Source: CAZEAN01 sp964510225
GTDB taxonomy: Bacteria > Planctomycetota > Planctomycetia > Isosphaerales > Isosphaeraceae
Assembly (NCBI GenBank): GCA_964510225.1
Contig: CAZEAN010000002.1
Span: forward strand, 62,001 to 126,000
Reading direction: 5' to 3'
DNA length: 64,000 nt
Part shown: in pieces, positions 52,576 through 60,948 of the stretch
Position numbering within the stretch: the first letter of the stretch is position 1
Layout: the number at the start of each line of letters is the position of its first letter
Made by a program: the position numbers and the translations under genes
The notes under the pieces: model-generated
What the model was told of the DNA's origin: nothing
The model's input: only the letters and a program-made list of their open reading frames with translations
Database searches by the model: none

Positions 52576-53391
52576 TCAATCCGAGTCGATTTCGGCAACC
52601 GCTCTGAACGCTTGGCAGCGAGTATCCTCAGGATCACTCAAGAAGGTACGGAGCTTTTGATAAGCACGCGTTTTCTCGTTGCTCACTGTCTTCGAGGCAA
52701 CTCCCCAACGTTCTCCGATTTCATGGAGCGATTCCCCAGCCAAGGTCGCTCGGATCAAATCGGCTTCGCGAGTCGTCAAGACCCGCTCGATCGCTTCATG
52801 AAGCGATTCGGCCCAGTCCCCGATTGTTCCGTCGAAAGCAGTACTTTGTGGGTCACGGTTCTCGTCGTCGAGTGATCGATATTTCCGTTCTCGTTGGGCC
52901 CGTTTCTTAGTGGCATCGATAGCGCGGAAGAATGTTGGACCGTAAGTGTTATCTCGATTGAATACTTCTCTAATTCCTGCCACTCCGACTGCGGCGATCA
53001 AATAGTCAAAACCTGGGCGACCCATCGTCGAAAGCATCGAGAGGTAAACAGCTTGCGAACAATCTTCGTGATGATGTGTTGCGAGGCCTGCCCGTTTCCA
53101 AGAACTTGCTAGATAGCGATCGAGTTGGGTAAATCCGGCTTGGAGTGAAGCGGCATTGATTTGGACACTGGCATCTAGATTTAGGACACTAACGTTTTCG
53201 GACTGATCGAGCGCAGCGTCCCAAGCTCCCGAATAGTCAACGAACTCCGGATCGGCACCGGTGATCGTACCATGCTCAGCAGCAACGGGAAGGTCTAAAC
53301 CTGTGAGGCCACTAAACATCCGGAGCGCTTCAAGTCCTTCGACCTCCGGTTGGTAGTGTCGCCTCGCTTTGCGGTTTGCGTCGTCAGTCAC
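52576..53391 (-). CDS. ECF-like RNA polymerase sigma factor with LExxR-type N-terminal motif
   Basis: 271 residues from GTG at 53391, supported by GGGAG eight bases upstream. The C-terminal half has sigma-70 region 4: LTTREADLIRATLAGESLHE, then IGERWGVASKTVSNEKTRAY, a helix-turn-helix for -35 recognition. Region 2 is likely at ~88-160 (LDRYLASSWKRAG, a metal-binding-like HHHEDC, and QAVYLSML), though diverged. The first 30 residues contain QPEVEGLEALRMFSG, which closely resembles the PxIExLExRxLLS motif found at the N-terminus of exported planctomycete proteins such as the subtilase in this window. No anti-sigma factor gene is adjacent. Regulon unknown. Confidence 0.78.
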   Translation of the reverse strand: MTDDANRKARRHYQPEVEGLEALRMFSGLTGLDLPVAAEHGTITGADPEFVDYSGAWDAALDQSENVSVLNLDASVQINAASLQAGFTQLDRYLASSWKRAGLATHHHEDCSQAVYLSMLSTMGRPGFDYLIAAVGVAGIREVFNRDNTYGPTFFRAIDATKKRAQRERKYRSLDDENRDPQSTAFDGTIGDWAESLHEAIERVLTTREADLIRATLAGESLHEIGERWGVASKTVSNEKTRAYQKLRTFLSDPEDTRCQAFRAVAEIDSD

Positions 53392-53896
53392 CGAATCGAC
53401 TCCCTCTTACCTTCCCGCCCGATTCCCCTGTTGTTTGCTCGTTTGCGCCGTCGTTTCGTCAAGATCGCACCCATATTATCGAGTTTTCTGGACTCTGGGA
53501 CCCGAAAACTCCTTGAAATCCTTGCAGTGATGTGGGGCGAATCCATGCACTCAACAGGATCCTAGGTTGCCTCCTGAGGTTGGTCAAGTAATTGGCTACC
53601 ATTGCTTGGATCTGCAAATGGATCTTAAACGATGACGCACGATTGGCTATTTGCTTGCAAAAAAGGCGTAATCGTCGCATGTCAAATTAAGCGAGTTTGG
53701 GGACACTGACCGGTAACGTTGAATCGACCAACGCCTCTCGCTTACGCCCTGGCTCCCAACTGCCGACACTTCTCTAAGCAGGAGACGGCCTTCCTGCAAT
53801 GCACATCTTCATGCAGCTGCGCGATTCTGCACTCGATTGAGACCGTCGAATCGGTAGGTCCGTCTCGCTGATCAGTTGGCTAATACTCAGGTGATG
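53392..53896. other. Intergenic region, 505 bp
   Basis: No gene is evident between the sigma factor gene and the small exported protein. Short frames only. It should include the sigma factor promoter; I could not identify an ECF-type motif with confidence. Confidence 0.45.
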
Positions 53897-54478
53897 CTAT
53901 GGTGAGACGATAAAGGTTACAGAGGTGATCGCAGGGAAATCTGGTGCTCTTGCCTGGATCGGTGGCGTGTGGTCGTGGTTTTGGAGTTGGAAGTATGCCT
54001 TGTACACGCCAGGCGGAAAGCTGTCCTCAACATAGAAACGGTCACCGACAGGATGAAAAACAAGGGAACCGGCTCCGTAGAAGCGAACTTGTTCACTTGC
54101 CTGATTGAAGACCCAGCCATGGACGTGACCGGTGTTGCGTTCCTGGAACCCGTTGGCGAACTCCTCAATCGGGTTCGTCGCCAGGTTCGGACGCGGAATC
54201 CAGTTGTACATTTCTACTTCGAAGAGACCGTCGAACTCACCCATCTCCGCGGGCTCGACAACGCTCAATCCAGGATTGTCTGGGCCATGGACAAGCGCGA
54301 CGCTGCCTCGAGTCGCATCGTGGAGCGGACCTTCCCGCATTGGCTCTTCCTTGGCGATCTTTCGGAACGCGACTCTGAGCACGTTCCAGGCCGACGGCGA
54401 ACCTGCTCCCAATGAGAAGACAGCAGCGAACAGGATGCTTGCAGCCACGATAACTTTCGACCGACGGACACGATTCAT
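53897..54478 (-). CDS. Exported hypothetical protein
   Basis: 193 residues from ATG at 54478, with AAGGA seven bases upstream. Residues ~8-27 (VIVAASILFAAVFSLGAGSP) are a signal peptide. The mature protein is beta-rich, with VEMYNWIPRPNLATNPIEEF, an NTGHVHGWVFN block containing two histidines, VRFYGAGSLVFHPVGDRFYV, and FQLQNHDHTP near the C-terminus. The repeated His and aromatic residues hint at a metal-binding or lectin-like jelly roll, but I do not recognise a family. It is divergent from the sulfatase gene at 54883 across ~400 bp. Confidence 0.75.
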   Translation of the reverse strand: MNRVRRSKVIVAASILFAAVFSLGAGSPSAWNVLRVAFRKIAKEEPMREGPLHDATRGSVALVHGPDNPGLSVVEPAEMGEFDGLFEVEMYNWIPRPNLATNPIEEFANGFQERNTGHVHGWVFNQASEQVRFYGAGSLVFHPVGDRFYVEDSFPPGVYKAYFQLQNHDHTPPIQARAPDFPAITSVTFIVSP

Positions 54479-54882
54479 CTTGGTTCCTTCTGGGGTTGGG
54501 GGATCGGTCAGTACATCGAGAAGGAGCGAGAATAATCGTACCTATGAGCACTATCAATTATTTGTTCCAAAATAAGCGTTTTAAGAGTAAGCGACCGAAT
54601 TGTTGATCGATTTTTATCTTTCGTATGTTGATTTTGAGAACTTGAATGATGGCTCTTTTGATCCAACTGGAGATCATAAGTGCACGCTTGTTCAAGCATT
54701 CCGATTCCAGCGGCTGCCTGAGCTTATTCTCTTGCGGTGTTCGATCTGTTGGACTCAGATGTTACTGCGATGACTTCGGTGGTCTGGGGCACTTCTCAAG
54801 GTCGAATCACCACACCATGCAGATCGATCGTTCCTCGTGGCGTCGATGGCTCAGGAAAACTGCAGACTTGGAGGGGCAACGG
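54479..54882. other. Divergent intergenic region before the second sulfatase gene
   Basis: About 400 bp. The part at 54530-54650 is clearly A/T-rich compared with its surroundings, which suits a promoter. The reading frame of the sulfatase extends into this region from 54646, but that part looks non-coding. Confidence 0.5.
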
Positions 54883-56469
54883 ATGGGAAGAGGTAATGGC
54901 AGGTTGTTCAAGTGGTTTACTTACTCAACGTTCTGCGGGGCCCTCGTGCTCGCAACTGGGACGCTCGATGCCCAGGAGAAGCACAACATCGTCCTGTTCT
55001 ACATTGATGACTGGGCCTGGAACGGCACGCCGGTTCCCATGAATGATGCCATGGCGAATTCTCGGATGCCTGTCTTGCAGATGCCGAACCTCGAGGCGTT
55101 GGCACGTCAGGGGATGAAGTTTAGTAATGCCTACGGATCTCCGCAGTGCTCCCCAGCCCGGGTCTGTGTCCAGACAGGACAGTCGAATCCTCGGAGTGGG
55201 TTTACGGTCTATCTGGGAAGCAAAGATACCTACTACGACACCCGGAAGAGCTATGCGAAGATGCCGATGATTCCGAACGTCTCGGACCTAGAACTTGACG
55301 CAGATGCCGTTACCATTGCCGAGGCATTGAAGCCGCTCGGATATGTGAGCGCTCATCTCGGTAAATGGCATATGAGGGGCGATCCCGGCAAGGAAGGCTA
55401 TGTCGTCCACGACGGTGATACGGACAATAATCCCGGTAACACGCTCAGGGCTGGCTTGAAGGAAGGGGAGGCCAAGCCCCGACGGCTCCCCCCAGGGCTG
55501 AAAGATCCCAAGCTGATGTTTAGCGTCACGGATCGAGCGATCGACTTCATCGAAGGGCGGGTCGACGAGGGGAATCCTTTCTACGTGCAGATCTCGCACT
55601 ATGCGATGCATGCAGGTCGAGAGTGCCTCCCCGGAACTCGTGAGAAGTACGCTCAACACCCGCTGGTGCAGGACTATTATCAAAAGAACAATAAAGAGCC
55701 TGAAACTGTCAGGATTGGCGATGATCCCGCGGTTTGGTTCGGGATGGCGGAGGACCTGGACGGTCGGATCGGGGCGGTTCTCGATATGCTGAAGAAGCTA
55801 GGGATTGAAGAGAATACGTATATCGTTGTCGTTGCAGACAATGGGTATCGACATAACGAGCTTGAAGTGATGCCGGAACTCGCGCAGCCGTTGCACGCCA
55901 GAAAATGGTGGCTCTGGGACGGGGGGATCCGCGTCCCGATGATCGTCAAGGGACCTGGAATTGAGCCAGGCGCGGTCTTCACCGGGAACGTCGTCAATTA
56001 TGATTTCTTGCCGACCTTCTACGAGTGGGCCGGTGGTGATCCGACCGAATTGCAGAACATCGACGGTGTCAGTCTGGCGGGTTACATGGCGGGAGCGGAG
56101 CCCGATGAGGCGTTTCTCAACCGCAACCTCTACTTCCATTACCCACACTACAGGAGTTCGGTACCCCATTCGGCCATGATTTCTGGGTCGCATAAAGTAC
56201 TGCACTTTTACGGAGATCCCGACATTCCGATGCTGTTCGACCTTTCCAAGGACCTTGGGGAAGTGAGCAATGTGGCTCAACGGGATCCGGAAACACACAA
56301 GAGACTTTACGGCGAGATGATGGACTATCTCCAGAAGGTCCAGGCACGATTCCCTAAGGTGAATCCCAATTACGATCCTGACTATTACAAGCAGCTCAAG
56401 GAGTATCCGACGCACATCCAATGGGGGCCGTTCCAAGGACGACGGACCCTCGAAGATGATGAGGTTTAG
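54883..56469 (+). CDS. Arylsulfatase-type sulfatase, exported
   Basis: 528 residues from ATG at 54883, with GGAGGGG at 54870-54876. An ATG at 54817 is possible but would bury the signal peptide. Residues ~1-30 (LFKWFTYSTFCGALVLATGT) are the signal peptide. Sulfatase features are IVLFYIDDWAWNG (metal Asp pair at ~41-43), Cys89 in CSPARVCVQTGQ (CxPxR, the formylglycine site), LGKWHMRGD, VVVADNGYRHNE and RVPMIVKGPGI. It removes sulfate from an unknown, probably glycan, substrate outside the cytoplasm. It is not closely similar to the sulfatase at 16913-18460. Its C-terminal ~90 residues include a Tyr/Lys-rich stretch. The nearest downstream gene is a glycosyltransferase, 420 bp away. Confidence 0.9.
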   Translation: MGRGNGRLFKWFTYSTFCGALVLATGTLDAQEKHNIVLFYIDDWAWNGTPVPMNDAMANSRMPVLQMPNLEALARQGMKFSNAYGSPQCSPARVCVQTGQSNPRSGFTVYLGSKDTYYDTRKSYAKMPMIPNVSDLELDADAVTIAEALKPLGYVSAHLGKWHMRGDPGKEGYVVHDGDTDNNPGNTLRAGLKEGEAKPRRLPPGLKDPKLMFSVTDRAIDFIEGRVDEGNPFYVQISHYAMHAGRECLPGTREKYAQHPLVQDYYQKNNKEPETVRIGDDPAVWFGMAEDLDGRIGAVLDMLKKLGIEENTYIVVVADNGYRHNELEVMPELAQPLHARKWWLWDGGIRVPMIVKGPGIEPGAVFTGNVVNYDFLPTFYEWAGGDPTELQNIDGVSLAGYMAGAEPDEAFLNRNLYFHYPHYRSSVPHSAMISGSHKVLHFYGDPDIPMLFDLSKDLGEVSNVAQRDPETHKRLYGEMMDYLQKVQARFPKVNPNYDPDYYKQLKEYPTHIQWGPFQGRRTLEDDEV

Positions 56470-56889
56470 GGGCGATTCTCAACCAACAGTCTGATGCAAC
56501 GCTCAAGCCCTCAGAACTCACAGCTTTGACCCGAGGCACTGATACTGAGGGATGGGGAGATGCGATCAACTAGGAAGCTCCCAAATGGCCAAGGGAGCTC
56601 CGTCATTGCGCCACAGAAATCGGTCATTTGTTACCTTGACGGATCAGTGTCCATTATCGTCGTGGACTACAACGATCTGAGTCCATTGATTTATCTAAGC
56701 ATCGCAGTTTGCCTATCTGTGGTCAATATCGACCAGCTTCCACTGAGAAATCAACGGGTCAAATGAAAGGGGACTTACCAGAACAAAGAAAAGCGGACTC
56801 AACAGGATTGGGATGTTCGGCTATAGCAGGGGATCAATGGACTGAAAACAACCTCAGCTTGTTGAGGGCGGACGCCTTCGGAGGGAACC
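56470..56889. other. Intergenic region, 420 bp
   Basis: No gene seen; only short frames without family likeness. The right end holds the GGAGGG ribosome binding site of the GT39 gene. Confidence 0.45.
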
Positions 56890-58770
56890 GTGGACGCTCC
56901 GGACGAACAAAAAAAGGACTCGCCTCCGAATCGCGTGGGCCGTCGGGTCTGGCTTGAGGCGGCCTTGATCGGACTTCTGGCCTTGGTCTTGAATCTTGCC
57001 GGCAACGGCCAGGTCAGTCTCTGGGACCGTGACGAACCGCGCTATGCCGGGTGTACTCGGGAAATGCGCCAGAGCGGCGATTGGATTCATCCGACATTCA
57101 ATGACGAACCGCGCTATCATAAGCCGGTTTTGATCTACTGGCTCATGCTCGCTGGGACAGCGATCGGTGGTGACAACCCATTCGGCGCCCGATTGGTCTC
57201 CAGTGTCGCTGGAGTGGTCTCCTGTTTAGTAACCTGGGCCTTCGGCCGTCGGTTCTTCGGACCGGTCGCGGGACGTTGGGCAGCGCTCGCGATGGCGACC
57301 GCGCCGATCGTGATTGCGGAGTCGAAGCTCGCGACCACCGACGCCACCCTCCTTGTCTGGTTTCTTGGCGCACAGTGGGGACTCTGGGAACTCTCGGAAC
57401 GGCCGAGCCGCCGCGCAACGGCGATCTTCTGGATCTCAATGGCGGGGGCCGTACTCACCAAAGGGCCGATCGGTCCTGCGCTGTTAGTGGCGTCGGGGGC
57501 GCTGAATTGGTGGTTCGGTGGGCCGATGATCGCTTGGCGACGGCTCTTGGGACCCCTCTGGCCCGATGCCAGTGGGCTTGGCGAAGGACGTCGGATGATC
57601 GCGGCACTCAGCTATGGTGGCGTCCGTGGACTCCTCTACTTCGTCGTGACGTTCGTAAGACTCTTTGCGGAAGTTCTCGGTCGTTGGCTTCTCCGTAATT
57701 GGGGCTTTTTGCTCTGTCTCGCGATCATCCTCCCCTGGTATGTCGCGATCGGGATCCAGACGAAGGGCGAGTTCTACAGCGTCGCCTGGGGTTATCATGT
57801 GATCAAACGAGCGACCGAGGCCATTGAGACCCACGGTGGCTTCCCTGGCTACTACGTTTTACTGACGATCCCCCTGCTCTTTCCTTGGTCAGCATTATTG
57901 CCGGCCGGTCTAGCTGGGATCTGGAAGATCCGTCGCAAGGAAGCAGCCGCTGCATTCCTTTTAGCCTGGATTGTGGGTCCGCTCTTGCTCTTGGAGTCGG
58001 TTCGGACCAAGATTATTCACTATTACTTGCCGGCTTATCCGGCTTGTGCGATTGTGGTCGGTTGGTTGATCGCGTCGTTGTCGAAGAGTGATACCCCGCT
58101 GAAGCGTTGGCGCTTGGGGGGTGGATCGATCGGGATGCTCGCTGGGATTGGACTTGCCTTAACCGTCGCGGCGTTCGCCGGAGTGTTTGCCCTTCCTGGG
58201 GCACTCCGCTGGCCTTGCCTTGTGGCCTCAATCGCGATGGGAGCGGGGACCCTGTGGGCCTTGATTGCGTTCCGCGATGGAGCGGCGGTCCGTGCCGCAA
58301 CAGGCCTTGCAGTTTCTTGGAGTCTGACAGCGCTGGTTTTGTTTGCCTGGTTCCTGCCGACTGTCCAACCGTACCGACTCCCGCAGAAGGTCGCCGTCGC
58401 GTTAGCAATGCTTGCGGAGGAGCAAAATGCGACGCCCGTGCTGGTGGGCTTTAAGCCACCGGGAATCGTCTACGAACTTGGGCATGCCGTACCAGTCCTC
58501 GAAGGGATGCTGGACGCTGACCACCGGGCCCATCGTGATGGTCCCTTGGTCGCGGCACTGACCGAACCAGAGATCGATATCATTCGGAGCCATCCTCGAC
58601 TCGATGTGGAGAAAGTCGGTCAGGTCGAAGGGTTCAATATCGAGCGGTTCGCCAATGAAACGCTGACGATGGCCTTGATCAAGTCGACTCCCAATACTGA
58701 ATCAGCCGAAGACGGTCCTCTGCCGTCGATCGCCCAGCGACCGAGCACTAAGCCAAGCTTCGTAAAGTGA
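56890..58770 (+). CDS. GT39/ArnT-like membrane glycosyltransferase
   Basis: 626 residues from GTG at 56890, with GGAGGG just upstream. About twelve hydrophobic segments alternate with short loops. The first loop has the family signature DRDEPRYAGCTREM (residues ~46-59) and YHKPVLIYW (~77-85), as in dolichyl-phosphate-mannose-protein mannosyltransferases and ArnT. Such enzymes take a sugar from a lipid-phosphate donor and add it to proteins or lipid A on the outer face of the membrane. The acceptor here is unknown. The last ~55 residues are soluble and polar. Its 3' end overlaps the end of the convergent GT4 gene by 69 bp, so the two C-terminal coding regions are antisense to each other. Confidence 0.85.
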   Translation: MDAPDEQKKDSPPNRVGRRVWLEAALIGLLALVLNLAGNGQVSLWDRDEPRYAGCTREMRQSGDWIHPTFNDEPRYHKPVLIYWLMLAGTAIGGDNPFGARLVSSVAGVVSCLVTWAFGRRFFGPVAGRWAALAMATAPIVIAESKLATTDATLLVWFLGAQWGLWELSERPSRRATAIFWISMAGAVLTKGPIGPALLVASGALNWWFGGPMIAWRRLLGPLWPDASGLGEGRRMIAALSYGGVRGLLYFVVTFVRLFAEVLGRWLLRNWGFLLCLAIILPWYVAIGIQTKGEFYSVAWGYHVIKRATEAIETHGGFPGYYVLLTIPLLFPWSALLPAGLAGIWKIRRKEAAAAFLLAWIVGPLLLLESVRTKIIHYYLPAYPACAIVVGWLIASLSKSDTPLKRWRLGGGSIGMLAGIGLALTVAAFAGVFALPGALRWPCLVASIAMGAGTLWALIAFRDGAAVRAATGLAVSWSLTALVLFAWFLPTVQPYRLPQKVAVALAMLAEEQNATPVLVGFKPPGIVYELGHAVPVLEGMLDADHRAHRDGPLVAALTEPEIDIIRSHPRLDVEKVGQVEGFNIERFANETLTMALIKSTPNTESAEDGPLPSIAQRPSTKPSFVK

Positions 58771-59895
58771 TCGGATCTGATCGACCATGGTCTCGGTCCG
58801 GAACTGGTCGGCGAACCGTCGACGGCCTTCGTGACCGAGTCGCTCACGACGTTCAGGATCGCCTGCGAGTTCGAGGATCGCGGCGGCCAAGCGATCACGA
58901 TCCAGGAACGGGACGAGGATGCCGGTTTCAGGCAAGACAACTTCTTTGGCGCCGTCGATGTCGTAGCTGATTGCCGGCTTCCCAGAAATCAAGCCTTGAG
59001 GCAAGACCCGAGCGAGCCCTTCTCGATAGCTTGGGTGCAGCACCGCGTCGGAAGCGTGGATGAGTTCGGGGATCGTCGACGGCGGAACCAAACCGGTGAA
59101 GATGATGGCGTTTCGGATACCGAGCCGATGTGCCTCTGCCTCTAAGGAATCGCGGAGAATCCCGCTCCCGATCCACACAAAGCGAATCTTGGGATTCTCC
59201 CGAAGGAGATGTGGGGCAATCTCCAAGATGTCCTGGTGCCCCTTGCGGTCAAAAAGCCGTGCGACTGTCGCGAAGGCGATCTCATCTTCCTTGAGGCCAA
59301 GCTCACGACGGACTAACTCTCGGGGTCTTGGTGGGTTCAAAAACGGCTCAACCTCCATCCCGCTGTAGATCGTCTGATACTGGTCCGGTCTCCCTACACC
59401 TGCCTCAAGTGCTTGTTCGGTCATCGCGTCGCAGACGCTGATGATCGCATGGCAACGTTTGGCAGCCCAGCGCTCAAGGGTGATGTAGAGCTGGTTCCGC
59501 CACTCTTTTTCTGACGGGCCAAACGCGAGGCCGTGGATTGTGTGAACGACTAGCGGAACCTTCTCCTTCCAGGCGGCCGCCCGGCCGAGGATCCCCGCCT
59601 TCGAACTATGGAGGTGGACGACGTCAGGTGCTTCGGCCCGAATGAACTTTCTGAGCTTTTGATAGGCGGTCCAATCAGTCGCTGGCTTAATCGGTCTAAC
59701 CAATTCAGGGATGACTTCAACACGGAGTCCCTGTCGCTCTGCGCGCTCAAATAGGTCGCCTTCCGGCCCTTCAGCGGGACCAGTTACGAGGACTACCTCA
59801 TCTCGATAACGGTGGTGGAGTCCTTCGACCGTTAAGATAGTGTTCTCTTGGGCTCCTCCCAAGATGAGACGCGTAATGATATGAATGATTTTCAT
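58702..59895 (-). CDS. GT4 family glycosyltransferase
   Basis: 397 residues from ATG at 59895; the TTG at 59898 would add one. The GT-B fold is shown by an N-terminal Gly-rich loop MKIIHIITRLILGGAQENT, HLHSSKAGILGRAAAWK in the first Rossmann domain, FATVARLFDRKGHQDILEIA at the start of the second, and the nucleotide-sugar site REGLARVLPQGLISGKPAIS followed by DGAKEVV. There is no membrane segment, so it works in the cytoplasm, probably building an exopolysaccharide, lipid-linked glycan or glycolipid. It converges on the GT39 gene with a 69-bp overlap. No other surface-polysaccharide gene is adjacent. Confidence 0.92.
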   Translation of the reverse strand: MKIIHIITRLILGGAQENTILTVEGLHHRYRDEVVLVTGPAEGPEGDLFERAERQGLRVEVIPELVRPIKPATDWTAYQKLRKFIRAEAPDVVHLHSSKAGILGRAAAWKEKVPLVVHTIHGLAFGPSEKEWRNQLYITLERWAAKRCHAIISVCDAMTEQALEAGVGRPDQYQTIYSGMEVEPFLNPPRPRELVRRELGLKEDEIAFATVARLFDRKGHQDILEIAPHLLRENPKIRFVWIGSGILRDSLEAEAHRLGIRNAIIFTGLVPPSTIPELIHASDAVLHPSYREGLARVLPQGLISGKPAISYDIDGAKEVVLPETGILVPFLDRDRLAAAILELAGDPERRERLGHEGRRRFADQFRTETMVDQIRSLYEAWLSARSLGDRRQRTVFG

Positions 59896-60146
59896 CAATC
59901 GGTGGATCGTTCCGTTGGAGATGATGGTCCCACTCTGTTGGTCTGGAACTTGATCCTACCGTCTCTTAACCCTTGAAGCCCCCAGGCTGTCACATTGCTC
60001 TTGCGATTAGCGAAGGTCACCGAAAAGCCAATCAGCGATCGTGTTTTTCAACGGTCCCCGGAACTCGGCAAGATTCCCGACGACCGTCGACAAGACACTT
60101 TGTTACAGTGGCGTATGTAATGCTAGCAAGACATTTCGATGCGATC

Positions 60147-60551
60147 TTAGGAAAATGCGCTAGCGGCCTCTGGTTCTTCGATGTAACCGAGAGCAATTTG
60201 GTAGAGATCTTCGGGACAAACGCTGCAAAAGGAGACACGGACGCGGAAGGCAGCCGGATTGGTGTTGAGTGGATTACGTCCGACGACAATCACCCGGGCG
60301 CCACCAGAAGTCTGTTCACCTGCGACACAGAACCAAGCGTACTCACCTTCGGGAGGGGCATCAAGGCAGGCGATTGCCGCCCCGCTCCGACTGAGATCGA
60401 TCAGTTGGGCTCCGTAAGTAAGAAACTCTTCGTCACGCCACCAGCCGAGCCAGACTCGGTTCTCGAGAGGTTCAAATCTTGGAAATCCACGACGCTCAAA
60501 GCCAGGTTCACTCTGATCGACCGACCAAGATTCCGATGATGACTCAAACAT
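60147..60551 (-). CDS. PilZ-like domain protein
   Basis: 134 residues from ATG at 60551, with GGGGAGA six bases upstream. ERRGFPRFEPLENRVWLGWW (residues ~19-38) and GAQLIDLSRSGAAIACL (~47-63) match the RxxxR and D/NxSxxG pattern of PilZ domains, which bind cyclic di-GMP. The rest forms the expected small beta barrel and a short acidic C-terminal tail. A lone PilZ domain may act as a c-di-GMP-responsive adaptor; whether it binds the nucleotide is untested. An overlapping plus-strand frame (59973-60539) was rejected. No c-di-GMP synthesis or degradation gene is visible nearby. Confidence 0.6.
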   Translation of the reverse strand: MFESSSESWSVDQSEPGFERRGFPRFEPLENRVWLGWWRDEEFLTYGAQLIDLSRSGAAIACLDAPPEGEYAWFCVAGEQTSGGARVIVVGRNPLNTNPAAFRVRVSFCSVCPEDLYQIALGYIEEPEAASAFS

Positions 60552-60948
60552 ATTCGTTCTCCCCGTTTCCTTGTATCCGTAGGATCAACAAGGCACTCAA
60601 AGCTGTGGCGGAGTTGACACAGATCGATCGGTTGCGCGATCTCGATTGAGTTCCACCCTGATCCTGTTCGTTACGGGTGCCGTGGCAATCGTCTTTTTAC
60701 ATGTATTGAATCAGCATTCAAATCAAGCTTCCCTTGGGCATGAGATGCTGAGACAGGTTGCCTGGCGATTGATTGCCGGACAACAAGTGACCGGACGGCG
60801 AGAGAACCATAGGTTGAAGAACGGAATCGGGGAGAAATCGAAGCCCTCCCCGACCCAAAAAATGCGCTCTTGTTGGCTTATGGCAACAGGAGGCTGACTG
60901 TCGACAATACACAAACTAGAATACGTGAGCTTTAACACTCAGATTGGG
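60552..60948. other. Intergenic region, 397 bp
   Basis: Between the PilZ-like gene and the WD40 gene. A plus-strand frame at 60646-60897 begins with a hydrophobic stretch (LILFVTGAVAIVFLHV) but has no family likeness or good start, so I do not call it. Confidence 0.4.

Noticed and set aside
59973..60539. Plus-strand frame of 188 residues opposite the PilZ-like gene
   Set aside because: The minus-strand frame has a PilZ pattern and a good ribosome binding site; the plus-strand protein has neither.
60646..60897. Small plus-strand frame with a hydrophobic start
   Set aside because: No good ribosome binding site, no family likeness, and the end is low-complexity.
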